Below are positions 1 through 9,143 of a stretch of 64,000 bases of DNA, in pieces. The position numbers were made by a program, and so were the translations under genes. The notes under the pieces were generated by a model. That model was not told where the DNA came from. It saw only the letters and a list, made by a program, of their open reading frames with translations, and ran no database searches. Each line of letters begins with the position of its first letter. Within the stretch, counting starts at the first letter, position 1. The stretch is from Lichenicola sp964247755 (GTDB lineage: Bacteria; Pseudomonadota; Alphaproteobacteria; Acetobacterales; Acetobacteraceae), in assembly GCA_964247755.1 (NCBI GenBank), contig CAXTVX010000007.1:24176-88175 (forward strand). Direction: 5' to 3'.

Positions 1-104
1 AGCCGGGCCGGGCGTCCATCGTCCATGCAGTCCGCTCCTGGCGCACGTGACCCGCGACCCAATCCCGTCCAGCCACCATCTTCATCAGGCAGAGGATCCC
101 GATC

Positions 105-1091
105 ATGAGTAGCGACACCACTGACGGCAGGCGCACCCGCGCCATGGCCGTGCGTGCCGGTGGCCGGCGTACCGCCGGTTCCGGCGCGCGCAGCACGGCC
201 GCCCGGACCACGCGCTCCGGCACCACCGCGTCGGCGCGATCGGCTGCGGCCAAGAAACCGGGCGCCAAGCCGGCCAAGCCGGCCAAGACCACCAGAACGG
301 CCAAGCCGGCAGCAAAGGCCACGCGCGCGCCGAAGACGTCGGCACGGACAACCAAGGCGCCGGCGACGCGCGCCAAGACCGCTCGTACGCCGACGCGCAC
401 TGCCAAGACTGCCGCCTCCGCCAAGGCCGCTCCGAAGCGGACGCGCGCGAAAGCCGCGCCGGCGACCAAGCGTGCTGCCGCCCGCACGACCGGCCGTGCC
501 ACATCCGGTCGCACGGCGACCACCCGCACCACGCGTACCGGCACGGCCGCGACCCGGAAGGCACCGGCCCGTTCGGCCACGCCACGGACCGCCACGCCAC
601 GGACCACCACGGCTCGGACGACTACGTCTCGGACCACCAAGCCGGCCACCAACGCACGCGCGACCAAGCGCACGGCGACGGGCTCGACGCGCAGCACCGC
701 CACCAAGGGCGATACCGCCCGCTCGATGCGTACCGCCAAGAATCCTGCCACCCGTTCTGCGGCAGCGAAGTCCCTTGCCGGCACACGCACGACCCGTGCC
801 TCGCGTTCCGACGCAGCAGCAAAGCCGGCGGCGCGCACCGCACGTGCAACCAAGGCCGGAACACGCACCAGCACGCCGACGCCGTCCGACAAGCACGACG
901 CGGCGGTAAAGATGCGCCGCTCGCCCAGTGCTGCAACGCGACGGGAGGCATCCGAGGAACTGCGCGAGACCTCGCCGGTCGGGCATCGCCGCCGCCGCAA
1001 GGCTGCGCCAGAGACGGGCGAGACCGTGCCGCCGGCTGACGAACCTGCACCGGCCGAGACGCAGGCGGAAGAGCATCACGACGAGGAATGA
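105..1091 (+). CDS. Histone H1-like Ala/Lys/Arg/Thr-rich protein
   Basis: A 328-residue protein made almost entirely of Ala, Thr, Arg, Lys and Pro, with many short KPAK, RTAK and ATPRT-type repeats, like the lysine-rich C-terminal tail of eukaryotic histone H1 and bacterial H1-like DNA-binding proteins. The last 30 or so residues switch to acidic (many Glu, ending HHDEE). The likely role is nonspecific DNA binding and nucleoid compaction; this is inferred from composition because no folded domain is visible. The ATG at 105 has an AGAGGAT ribosome site just upstream. It is monocistronic and is followed by a strong terminator. Low-complexity sequence leaves other frames open on both strands, but this frame alone has the start, the site and the terminator. 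Confidence 0.75.
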   Translation: MSSDTTDGRRTRAMAVRAGGRRTAGSGARSTAARTTRSGTTASARSAAAKKPGAKPAKPAKTTRTAKPAAKATRAPKTSARTTKAPATRAKTARTPTRTAKTAASAKAAPKRTRAKAAPATKRAAARTTGRATSGRTATTRTTRTGTAATRKAPARSATPRTATPRTTTARTTTSRTTKPATNARATKRTATGSTRSTATKGDTARSMRTAKNPATRSAAAKSLAGTRTTRASRSDAAAKPAARTARATKAGTRTSTPTPSDKHDAAVKMRRSPSAATRREASEELRETSPVGHRRRRKAAPETGETVPPADEPAPAETQAEEHHDEE

Positions 1092-1115
1092 TGTCCGGTC
1101 GGAGTAGGCAGGCGA

Positions 1116-1147
1116 GGGCCGGGTCGGATGTCGACCCGGCCCTTCTT
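1116..1147 (+). terminator. Intrinsic terminator of the histone-like gene
   Basis: An 11-bp perfect GC-rich stem (GGGCCGGGTCG, loop GATGT, CGACCCGGCCC) is followed by TTCTT, 24 bases after the stop codon of the H1-like gene. Confidence 0.8.
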
Positions 1148-1212
1148 GCTGTCGCGGACAGGCCAGGCGGCAGCGCGTCCGCGACGCTGCCAGCAGTCGA
1201 AACGGTATGCCT

Positions 1213-1593
1213 TTAGGCGCGCACGATCAGTGCGACGGCGCTGGTGAGGGATGATCGCGGCTTGTTTCCCCGCGCTCCGTAGCCGGTCGGTATCTGGGCC
1301 TGCCGCGCGGCGCCTGCGATCACCCCCATGATCCTGTTCTGCACCTTGATCGCTTGCCTGAGCAGCTTCCTGTTCTCGTCCACGAGCTGTTTCAGCCGAA
1401 GCGCCAGCGCTGCTTGTGCTGCGGCGTCTCCGCCGGGCGGGTTGGGACTGGCTGCGTTCAGTGCCTCGAGTGCTGCCCGCTTCCTGTCGACGAAGTCGGC
1501 GACTCGGCGGTAGTCGAGTGCCGTGAGAACCGCATTCTCCTCGGTGAGGACGGCCACCAGTTCTGCGACCGCGTGCTGCTGTTGTCCGGTCAC
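1213..1593 (-). CDS. FlgN-like flagellar chaperone / hypothetical flagellar protein
   Basis: A 126-residue helical protein whose GTG start overlaps the stop of the rod-binding gene (GTGA), so it is the last gene of the flgI operon. The N-terminal half has alternating charged and hydrophobic residues typical of FlgN-type export chaperones, with DYRRVADFVDRK near residue 30 and LVDENRKLLRQAIKVQNRIMG near residue 80. The C-terminus is a basic tail. FlgN family members hold hook-filament junction proteins before export. Assignment rests on size, helical pattern and operon position; similarity cannot be scored here, so the name is tentative. Confidence 0.6.
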   Translation of the reverse strand: MTGQQQHAVAELVAVLTEENAVLTALDYRRVADFVDRKRAALEALNAASPNPPGGDAAAQAALALRLKQLVDENRKLLRQAIKVQNRIMGVIAGAARQAQIPTGYGARGNKPRSSLTSAVALIVRA

Positions 1594-1886
1594 GGCTTCT
1601 TCTCCTGCATCTTCAACATCTGCTGGTAGATCCCCTCGGCCAGCCCGAAGCCGCCATGGCTTTCCACCTGCTTGGCCATCTCGGTGACTAGCATGGGCTT
1701 GAAGTTCGACTCGCCAGCTCCGCCCCCGAACAGGCTCTGGGACTGGTCCACCGTGTCGAACATCGGCTGGAGCAGCTGGCCGATCGTCATCGCCTCGAAA
1801 TCCTGCGCCGCCTTCATCACCTTCGAATTTACCTCCGACCCTTGCGCCGTCGGAGCGACCGCGGCGGGAACCGCGCTTATCGTCAT
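1590..1886 (-). CDS. Flagellar rod-binding protein (FlgJ N-terminal domain / CheL type)
   Basis: A 98-residue protein consisting only of the rod-binding domain found at the N-terminus of enterobacterial FlgJ: the FEAMTIGQLLQPMF stretch near residue 30, then the FKPMLVTEMAKQV stretch and the GGFGLAEGIYQQM end. The muramidase domain of FlgJ is absent, as is usual in alphaproteobacteria, where the stand-alone protein is often called CheL or FlgJ-like. It probably caps or scaffolds rod assembly in the periplasm. Its start overlaps the flgI stop (ATGA) and its stop overlaps the next gene, giving translational coupling. Confidence 0.85.
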   Translation of the reverse strand: MTISAVPAAVAPTAQGSEVNSKVMKAAQDFEAMTIGQLLQPMFDTVDQSQSLFGGGAGESNFKPMLVTEMAKQVESHGGFGLAEGIYQQMLKMQEKKP

Positions 1887-2989
1887 CGCACCACCAGATC
1901 GGCCTGGAGCGCACCGGCCGCCTTGATCGTCTGCAGGATGCTGATCATGTCGCGCGGCCCGACTCCCAGCGCGTTGAGGCCGCCGACCAGGTCGCGCAGG
2001 CTGGGACCTTCCGCCAGGATGCCGAGCTGCTTGCCGGCACCGGTATCGACCTTGATCGACGTGCGCGGCAGAATTGCCGTCCTGCCGCCGGAAAATGCGC
2101 CGGGTTGCGAGGCGACCGGCGACTCATTGACCTGGACCGTCAGGTTCCCCTGCGCGATCGCCACGGTGCTGATCCGGACGTTGTCGCCCATCACGATGGT
2201 GCCGCTCGCCTCGTCGACCACCACCGTCGCCGGAGTGTCCGGCTGGACCAGCAGATCCTCGATCCGGCCCAGCATCGACATGACGTCGCTGCCGGCCAGC
2301 GCCAGGGTGACGGTTCGCGGGTCGTCGACCCGGGCGATGGAGCCGACGCTGTTGTTGATGACGGTGGCCATCCGCTCGGCAGTGGTCAGATCCGGATTGC
2401 GCAGCGACAGGTGCAGCACGTTGCGTGCCCCCAGGTCGACCAGGACCTCCTTCTCGACGATGGCGCCGTTGGCGATGTGCGCGCTGGTGGGAATGTTGCG
2501 GGTGACGGAAGCGCCGGCCCCCTTGGCGGAGAAGGCGCTGCTGACCAGCTGGCCCTGCGCCACCGCATAGACGTCGCCATCGGCCGCCATCAGCGGCGTG
2601 ACCAGCAGGGTCCCTCCGGACAGGTCGGTGGCATCGCCGGTGGCCGACACGGTCACGTCGATGTGGCTTCCGCCATGGGAGAACGCCGGCAGCTCCGCGG
2701 TGACCATGACCGCAGCGATGTCGCGGGTCTGCAGCGTCGATTGCTGGTCGCGGATGTTCACGCCAAGACGCTCCAGCATGCTGATCAACGACTCGCGGGT
2801 GAACACCGAGTTGTTCAGGCGGTCCCCGGTCCCGTTCAGGCCCACCACCAGCCCGTACCCGATCAGCTGGTTGCTGCGCACGCCCTCGACGTCGGCGATG
2901 TCCTTGATCCGCACGGCTTCCGCGCCTGCGAACCGGGGTACGGCAAGTATTGAGACGGCAATCAGGATCAGGAAGCAGAGCGTGCGCAT
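1883..2989 (-). CDS. flgI: Flagellar P-ring protein FlgI
   Basis: A 368-residue precursor of the periplasmic P-ring around the flagellar rod. The N-terminal hydrophobic signal peptide ends near AGA and is followed at once by the family-typical VRIKDIADVEGVRSNQLIGY and GLVVGLNGTGD. The conserved C-terminus reads LVGGLNALGVGPRDMISILQTIKAAGAL. The start at 2989 was chosen because the signal peptide begins there, with GAAGGATACG as ribosome site; longer upstream frames lack signal-peptide character. First gene of a three-gene leftward unit and divergent from fliX, the arrangement also known in Caulobacter. Confidence 0.96.
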   Translation of the reverse strand: MRTLCFLILIAVSILAVPRFAGAEAVRIKDIADVEGVRSNQLIGYGLVVGLNGTGDRLNNSVFTRESLISMLERLGVNIRDQQSTLQTRDIAAVMVTAELPAFSHGGSHIDVTVSATGDATDLSGGTLLVTPLMAADGDVYAVAQGQLVSSAFSAKGAGASVTRNIPTSAHIANGAIVEKEVLVDLGARNVLHLSLRNPDLTTAERMATVINNSVGSIARVDDPRTVTLALAGSDVMSMLGRIEDLLVQPDTPATVVVDEASGTIVMGDNVRISTVAIAQGNLTVQVNESPVASQPGAFSGGRTAILPRTSIKVDTGAGKQLGILAEGPSLRDLVGGLNALGVGPRDMISILQTIKAAGALQADLVVR

Positions 2990-3107
2990 CGTATCCTTCA
3001 AGCGTCGCCAAGGTTTATGGGCTACAGTCTGAAGCGAAAGGACGAACAATGTCTGAACGACGCGGACAGCTTGATCGATTCCAATGCCGGCCAGGGGACC
3101 GGAACCC

Positions 3108-3542
3108 ATGACCTTGTCGTCGGTCGGCCCGGTCGGCGGCGCGTATGTGCCGACACAGGCACAGCCGGCAGGCCAGACCGGTTTCAACGTGCCCGTCGGA
3201 GCTCCTCCGCCCGGTCCGGACGTGCGCGGCGTGGCACAGTCGGCTCCGGTCGAGGCTTCCCTGATGCTCGCCCTGCAGGAGCAGGCCGGAACCGAGGCGG
3301 GTGACCGGGAGGCGCGCCGCCATGGGCAGCGCCTGCTGGCGGCGCTTGCCGAGCTGCAGCGTACGATGTTGTGCGGCGGCGAAGCCGATACACTTGCGGA
3401 ACTTTCTCGTCTGGCCGACGACGAAGGGCACGCAGTCGACCCGGTGCTTGCCGCGGTGATCCGGTCCATCCGGCTACGGGCTCGTCTCGAGCTGGCCAGG
3501 GCCGTAAAGGCAACGGATCGCCCTCTCGATCCCGGTTCCTGA
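3108..3542 (+). CDS. fliX: Flagellar assembly regulator FliX
   Basis: A 144-residue protein matching the FliX family: a variable, proline-rich N-terminal part, then a conserved helical C-terminal part (QRLLAALAELQRTML near residue 70 and DPVLAAVIRSIRLRARLELAR near the end). In Caulobacter FliX couples class II flagellar assembly to the sigma-54 activator FlbD; no flbD lies in this window. I prefer the ATG at 3108, which has AGGGGACCGG upstream, over the in-frame ATG at 3084, which has no ribosome site. It faces away from flgI across about 120 bases. Confidence 0.85.
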   Translation: MTLSSVGPVGGAYVPTQAQPAGQTGFNVPVGAPPPGPDVRGVAQSAPVEASLMLALQEQAGTEAGDREARRHGQRLLAALAELQRTMLCGGEADTLAELSRLADDEGHAVDPVLAAVIRSIRLRARLELARAVKATDRPLDPGS

Positions 3543-3649
3543 CGGCTCGATGACAGTCTCAGTTGGCGCTTGGCTCGACCCGCGTCCGTGGGTATAAGCC
3601 GCCCATTCCTTCCCAGCGGCGCCTGCCGCCGCTTCAGGATGAGGCGCCC

Positions 3650-4063
3650 ATGATCACCTTGCCCTCCGATTATCGTCCGGCAGACGACGAGGAGTTCATG
3701 AACCCGCTTCAGGTGGAGTATTTCCGCCTCAAGCTGCTTCGCTGGCGCGCCGACCTTCTGAAGGAGGCAGACGGCACCCTGGCCAGCCTGTCGGAAGGCG
3801 GCATCCACGAAGCCGACATCACCGATCGTGCGAGCGTCGAGACCGATCGTGCTCTCGAGTTGCGCACACGCGACCGCGCCCGGAAGCTGATCGCCAAGAT
3901 CGGCCAAGCCTTGTTGCGGATCGAGAACGGAAGCTACGGCTTCTGCGAGGAAACCGGCGAGCCGATCGGCCTGAAGCGCCTCGAAGCGCGGCCGATCGCC
4001 ACCCTGTCGATCGAGGCGCAGGAACGCCATGAGCGGATGGAGAAGGTCCATCGCGACGACTGA
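3650..4063 (+). CDS. dksA: DksA/TraR-family RNA polymerase-binding protein, cysteine-poor
   Basis: A 137-residue DksA homologue. DksA inserts a coiled coil into the RNA polymerase secondary channel and, with ppGpp, tunes stable RNA and amino acid promoters. The coiled coil spans roughly residues 20-95 (EYFRLKLLRWRADLLKE through ALELRTRDRARKLI), followed by the globular tip YGFCEETGEPIGLKRLEARP. Only one of the four zinc-binding cysteines of E. coli DksA is present (CEET, then no CxxC), so it should not bind zinc in the classical way. The ATG at 3650 is preceded by CAGGATGAGG. It lies between fliX and flgH and converges on flgH with 6 bases between stops. Confidence 0.9.
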   Translation: MITLPSDYRPADDEEFMNPLQVEYFRLKLLRWRADLLKEADGTLASLSEGGIHEADITDRASVETDRALELRTRDRARKLIAKIGQALLRIENGSYGFCEETGEPIGLKRLEARPIATLSIEAQERHERMEKVHRDD

Positions 4064-4069
4064 CCCCGG

Positions 4070-4804
4070 TCAGAACGGCAGGACGATGTCCATCAGTTGC
4101 TGCCCGTAACGAGGTGTCTGCAGGTCGGTCAGCTGTCCCTTCCCGCCGTAGGAGATCCGGGCTTCTGCCATCCGGTCGTGCGTGATGGTGTTGTCCCCGG
4201 TGATGTCCTGCGGTCGGACGATGCCGCTGACCTGCAGGATCCTGAGCTCGCTGTTGACCCGCACCTCCTGTCGGGCGCCCACCACGAAGTTGCCGTTCGG
4301 CAGCACCTGGGTGATGGTCCCGGCGAGCCGCAGGGTGACGGTCTCGGTCCGCTTGGTGCTGCCCGTCGACACGTTGCTGTTGGTGCTGTTGGTCGACACC
4401 GACGCAGCACCCAGCACCGACTGTACCACCTTCTGCTTGAGCCCGAACAGGCTCGGCACGCCCATTCCCTCCGATCCGGTGCGCGTGGCGGTACCGTTGT
4501 TCTCGAAATCGGCGGTGTCGGTGATGTCGACCAGTACCGTCAGCAGATCGCCCACCTGAGCCGCACGCTGGTCCTTGAAGAAGGCGCGGCTGCCGGGCCG
4601 CCATAGGCTGGCGAGATCGGGCGGCGTCTGCTGCAGCGGCGGCATCGGCATGGTCAGCGGTCTGTAGTCGCGGGCAGCGGTCGGATCTGTGATGGGTGTC
4701 ATGCTGGGCGGACGTCCCAGATCAGACAGCCGCGACAAGGCGCCGCATCCGGAGAGAAGGGAGCAGAACGCCAGCAAGGCCATGCTTGTCGACCTGTTGA
4801 TCAT
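4070..4804 (-). CDS. flgH: Flagellar L-ring lipoprotein FlgH
   Basis: A 244-residue outer membrane lipoprotein forming the L-ring. The signal peptide ends in the lipobox LLSGC at about residue 20, giving lipid-modified Cys20. Conserved FlgH features follow: FFKDQRAAQVGDLLTVLVDI near residue 75, LRLAGTITQVLPNGNFVV near 160 and GIVRPQDITGDNTI near 195. The ATG overlaps the flgA stop (ATGA), so translation is probably coupled. Last gene of the flgF-flgG-flgA-flgH unit. Confidence 0.96.
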   Translation of the reverse strand: MINRSTSMALLAFCSLLSGCGALSRLSDLGRPPSMTPITDPTAARDYRPLTMPMPPLQQTPPDLASLWRPGSRAFFKDQRAAQVGDLLTVLVDITDTADFENNGTATRTGSEGMGVPSLFGLKQKVVQSVLGAASVSTNSTNSNVSTGSTKRTETVTLRLAGTITQVLPNGNFVVGARQEVRVNSELRILQVSGIVRPQDITGDNTITHDRMAEARISYGGKGQLTDLQTPRYGQQLMDIVLPF

Positions 4805-5852
4805 GGATACGGCGCCTCCTGCGCCAGCCTGTTCCAGTTCCGGTCGCCGCCTGCGGACGTTCCGGATGCCAGTTGCGGCAGTGCATTCGGCGACCCGCCC
4901 GATTGCAGGATCACCGGCGCCGTCCCGGCATCGATCCTTATGTCTGCCGTGCTCATGACCTGGCCGATCAGCACGGCATGGGACACGCTGTTGATCACGT
5001 GGATGCGGTCGCCGGCGGCGCCCGCCTCCAGGGCCACGCCTGCGGTCGTCAGCGTCAGGCCGGACCCCTCGAGCCGCAGCACGACCGGACGTCCACGGTT
5101 GACCAGCATCGGCCGGATCAGCATGTCCCGCGTCAGCGGGACGCCGCTCTGCTCCTGCTGCCTCAGTGCCAGGCCATCCACATCCGCAACTGTTGTCACC
5201 GGCGTTCCATGCAGGAGGCTGCTGCGGACCCGGATGACCTGCAGATCAGAAGCCGACAGCGGCGAGCCGGCCGGAAGCGGCTGGCTCAGCGCGACCACGT
5301 TCACCAGCTGCTCGGCCCGTCCGGTCACGCGAAGGGTGACGGGATCGGCATCCGGAGCCGGGAACGCAAGCACCGCCGAGAAGCGTCCGCTCTGGGCATC
5401 GTAGTCAAGCGTCTGGATCTCGGGAGCGGCCGTCACCTCCGCCGGCAGGGGAGGCGAAGCGAACGCACCAAGCGACACGTCGCTTCCAGCCGGCGCACCG
5501 CTTGCGGCGAGAGCGGGTCTGAGTACTGCCATGATCTCCTCGCGCCTGACGAGGCGGGCGGACCGGTCAAGAACGGCGGAGGCATAGCTCCCGCCTGGCT
5601 GCCAATCGACACCGAACTGCGAGGCGATCGCGACGAGCTGGCTGAACGGGACGACGATGCGTTGTCCAGGAGCAGGCGCCGGACCGATGTCGCAGTCCTG
5701 GCCGGGCTGCAGATCGCTGAACAGGTCCGACAACCTGACGGTGCCGCCATGGAGCGACACCTGCCTCCGAAGTGCGGCCGCCGATGCCGGCACACCATGC
5801 GTGAACACGGCTGCGGCCACCGCAAGCGCGGCCATGAAGTGCAACCGACAGC

Positions 5853-5856
<4 letters not shown>
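4801..5856 (-). CDS. flgA: Flagellar P-ring assembly chaperone FlgA
   Basis: A 351-residue periplasmic protein with a signal peptide (hydrophobic core residues 8-22, ending ASA). The C-terminal SAF-like region carries the FlgA-typical LVNVVALSQPLPAGSPLSA, DVDGLALRQQ..GVPLTRDML and INSVSHAVLIGQVMS. FlgA escorts FlgI subunits so that the P-ring can polymerise round the rod. The N-terminal half is longer than in E. coli FlgA (219 residues). Start and stop overlap flgG and flgH by ATGA. Confidence 0.93.
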
Positions 5857-6638
<782 letters not shown>

Positions 6639-6669
6639 CTGGTCCTCTCGTCATGCTGGTTCTCGCCGC

Positions 6670-7410
6670 TCAGCCTTGCTGCTGGACGATCTTGTCGATC
6701 GCCGACTGCTGGCGCTGGTTCTCGCTTTCGACGAACTGCGAGACGAAGCCGAAGTCACGTTGCGTCTGGATCATCTGCGTCAGCTCGTTGATCGGCTGGA
6801 CGTTGCTGGTCTCGACCATCCCCTGGTTGACCTGCGGCTGCGCCGCCGGCGTGGTTCCGGCCGTCGCGCGATACAGCGTCCCGCCCTCGGGCACGAGCTG
6901 GTTCGGATCATCCACGGTCACCACCCCGATCTGGCCTATCGTCCCGTTCTCGGTCGAGATCGTGCCGTTGCCGGAGATGCGGATGTTGGTGTCGGATGGC
7001 GAGAGCTGAACCGGACTGCCGTTCCTGTCGAGCAGAGGGTTCCCCGACGAGTCGGCAATATGGCCGTCGGGCATCAAGCCGAACTTGCCCGAGCGCGTGA
7101 GGCGGGGGCCGGCGGGCGTCGAGACGGTGAAGAAGCCGGGGCCGCTCAGCGCCACGTCGAGCGGGTTGCCGGTTTGGGTCAGGCTGCCATCCTTCCGGTC
7201 GAGATAGGTGGCCCGGTCCTGGGTGTAGTGCAGGACGGTACCGCCGACCGGGGCGTCGACGCCACGCTGCTGCGACAGGTAGTCGCTGAACAGCACGTGC
7301 TGCGCCTTGAAGCCGTCCGTGTTGGCGTTCGCGATGTTGTTCGCGATCACATCCATGGTCCGCTGCTGGGTGTCGAGACGCGACAGCGCGATATAGGTCG
7401 TGTTTTCCAT
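6670..7410 (-). CDS. flgF: Flagellar proximal rod protein FlgF
   Basis: A 246-residue rod protein with the N-terminal signature QRTMDVIANNIANANTDGFK, the GNPLDVALSGPGFFTV segment and a C-terminal ELTQMIQTQRDFGFVSQ helix. The ATG at 7410 (MENTTYIALS) was chosen over the in-frame ATG at 7437 because family members begin at this point. First gene of the leftward rod/ring operon; its upstream region holds two CtrA-type boxes shared with the divergent fliL operon. Confidence 0.95.
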   Translation of the reverse strand: MENTTYIALSRLDTQQRTMDVIANNIANANTDGFKAQHVLFSDYLSQQRGVDAPVGGTVLHYTQDRATYLDRKDGSLTQTGNPLDVALSGPGFFTVSTPAGPRLTRSGKFGLMPDGHIADSSGNPLLDRNGSPVQLSPSDTNIRISGNGTISTENGTIGQIGVVTVDDPNQLVPEGGTLYRATAGTTPAAQPQVNQGMVETSNVQPINELTQMIQTQRDFGFVSQFVESENQRQQSAIDKIVQQQG

Positions 7411-7450
7411 CTGGGGACCCCGAAGACGTCGCATCATCGGGCAGGACAGC

Positions 7451-7465
7451 TTAACAGGCGGTTAA
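7451..7465. promoter_or_regulatory. CtrA-type binding box (TTAA-N7-TTAA), flgF side
   Basis: TTAACAGGCGGTTAA is a perfect TTAA-N7-TTAA, the consensus for the alphaproteobacterial response regulator CtrA. It lies 41 bases upstream of the flgF start. TTAA is rare in this GC-rich DNA, which makes chance occurrence unlikely. Confidence 0.65.
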
Positions 7466-7502
7466 GCCCGACGCCGCAGCGGAAGCGACCGCAGCATCCT
7501 GC

Positions 7503-7517
7503 TTAAGCGTGCATTAA
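7503..7517. promoter_or_regulatory. CtrA-type binding box (TTAA-N7-TTAA), fliL side
   Basis: TTAAGCGTGCATTAA, followed by C, is a second perfect TTAA-N7-TTAA box, 56 bases upstream of the fliL start and 37 bases from the first box. Caulobacter fliL-fliM is a known CtrA-controlled class II unit, so the position fits. Confidence 0.7.
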
Positions 7518-7572
7518 CCAGTGCCGCCCCATCCTGCATCCGGGCCAGAACGGCTCGGACAGGAGCAGGCGA

Positions 7573-8046
7573 ATGAGCAGCAACGAGGCGGCAGCAGGTC
7601 CGCCGGGTGGCGGCAGGAAGCGGATCCTCATGATCGGCGCGGTCGTGGCAGTCGTCGCTCTGGCAGCTGGTCTCTGGTTCAGCGGCATTCTCAAGCATGC
7701 TCGTGGCCAGGCAGCGCCGAAGGCTGTGGCGGAGGTCGAGGCGCCTGTACTGATCGACTTGCCTGACATCGTCTCGAATCTCGACACCGGCGGCCGTCGT
7801 GCGACCTTCATCAAGCTCCACGCAAAAATCGAGGTCAGCCACGCTGCTGAAGCCAGCGCGCTGCAGGCCGGCATGCCGCAGATCCTCGACATCTTCCAGT
7901 CCTACCTGCGCGGCACCCGGCCGGAAGAACTGCGTGGCGGGGAAGGCACCTATCGTCTCCGCGAGGCTCTCATGAACCGGATCGACATGGCGCTTGCGCC
8001 GGTCCGGGTCACCGACCTGCTCTTTACCCAGATCCTCGTCCAATGA
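7573..8046 (+). CDS. fliL: Flagellar basal body-associated protein FliL
   Basis: A 157-residue inner membrane protein with a short basic N-terminus, one transmembrane helix (about residues 18-36) and a periplasmic domain with the family-typical LPDIVSNLDTGGRRATFIKL and the C-terminal RLREALMNRIDMALAPVRVTDLLFT. FliL supports stator function near the MS ring and motor. First gene of the rightward motor operon, with AGGAGCAGGCG as ribosome site; its stop overlaps the fliM start. Confidence 0.93.
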   Translation: MSSNEAAAGPPGGGRKRILMIGAVVAVVALAAGLWFSGILKHARGQAAPKAVAEVEAPVLIDLPDIVSNLDTGGRRATFIKLHAKIEVSHAAEASALQAGMPQILDIFQSYLRGTRPEELRGGEGTYRLREALMNRIDMALAPVRVTDLLFTQILVQ

Positions 8047-9143
8047 GCGGCATGAGCGGAAACCCGTCCGACGAGGATCTGGCGTCAGCCTGGGCATCCT
8101 CCATCGAGAACGAGGGCGATGGTGCGCTGGACACCGCGGTGGCACCGGATGCGACCCGCATCTTGAACCAGGCCGAGATCGACAGCCTGCTCGGCTTCGA
8201 CCACGGCGGCACGGAGGACGTCGACAGCAACGGCATGCAGCGCATCATCAGCTCGGGACTGATCTCGTACGAGCGTCTGCCGATGCTCGAGATCGTGTTC
8301 GACCGGCTGGTCCGCATCATGTCGACGAGCCTGCGCAACTTCACCAACGACAACGTCGAGGTCTCGATCGACAACGTCGTGTCGCTTCGTTTCGGCGACT
8401 ACCTCGACTCGGTACCTTTGCCGGCGATGTTCGCGGTGTTCAAGGCAGAGGAGTGGGAAAACTACGGCCTGATGGTGATCGACTCGGCGATGATCTACTC
8501 GATCGTGGACGTGCTGCTTGGCGGTCGCCGTGGCACGGCGGCGATGCGCATCGAGGGGCGGCCCTACACGACGATCGAGCGGACCCTGGTCGAGCGTCTG
8601 ATCAGGGTCGTGCTGGCCGACCTGTCGTCGAGCTTCGATCCGCTTTGTGCGATCACGTTCCGGTTCGAGCGACTGGAGGTCAATCCGAGGTTCGCTGCTA
8701 TCTCCCGCTTGTCGAACGCTGCCGTGCTTGCGCGCATGCATGTCGACATGGAGGACCGTGGCGGCCGCATGGATCTGGTGCTTCCCTACGCCACGCTGGA
8801 GCCGGTACGTGAGCTTCTGCTGCAGCAGTTCATGGGTGAGAAGTTCGGCCGTGATGCGATTTGGGAAACCCATCTCGCCGAGGAGTTGTGGAACACCGAA
8901 GTCGACCTGGACGTCGTGCTCGACGAGCAGCCGATGCGCCTGTCCGACATCATCGGACTCAAGCCGGGAAGCCACTTCATCCTGCGCCAGGGCCGCGAGG
9001 CTCCGGTCCAGCTCCGTTGCGGCCAGGTCGTGCTGTTCGAGGGGCGCATCGGGCGCCGCAAGAACCGCGTTGCGGTCCGGATCGACCAGGTCGTCGGCAG
9101 GCTGCCCGGGGCCACGGACCCGCTCGGATCGAGGAGGAGCTGA
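8043..9143 (+). CDS. fliM: Flagellar motor switch protein FliM
   Basis: A 366-residue C-ring switch protein. The CheY-P docking peptide LNQAEIDSLLGF sits at about residues 41-52, placed deeper than in E. coli because of an acidic N-terminal extension. The middle domain (YERLPMLEIVFDRLVRIMSTSLRNF, SFDPLCAITFRFERLEVNPRFA) binds FliG, and the C-terminal SPOA-like domain follows (LSDIIGLKPGSHFILR). The start overlaps fliL by ATGA. No fliN lies in this operon. Confidence 0.96.
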   Translation: MSGMSGNPSDEDLASAWASSIENEGDGALDTAVAPDATRILNQAEIDSLLGFDHGGTEDVDSNGMQRIISSGLISYERLPMLEIVFDRLVRIMSTSLRNFTNDNVEVSIDNVVSLRFGDYLDSVPLPAMFAVFKAEEWENYGLMVIDSAMIYSIVDVLLGGRRGTAAMRIEGRPYTTIERTLVERLIRVVLADLSSSFDPLCAITFRFERLEVNPRFAAISRLSNAAVLARMHVDMEDRGGRMDLVLPYATLEPVRELLLQQFMGEKFGRDAIWETHLAEELWNTEVDLDVVLDEQPMRLSDIIGLKPGSHFILRQGREAPVQLRCGQVVLFEGRIGRRKNRVAVRIDQVVGRLPGATDPLGSRRS

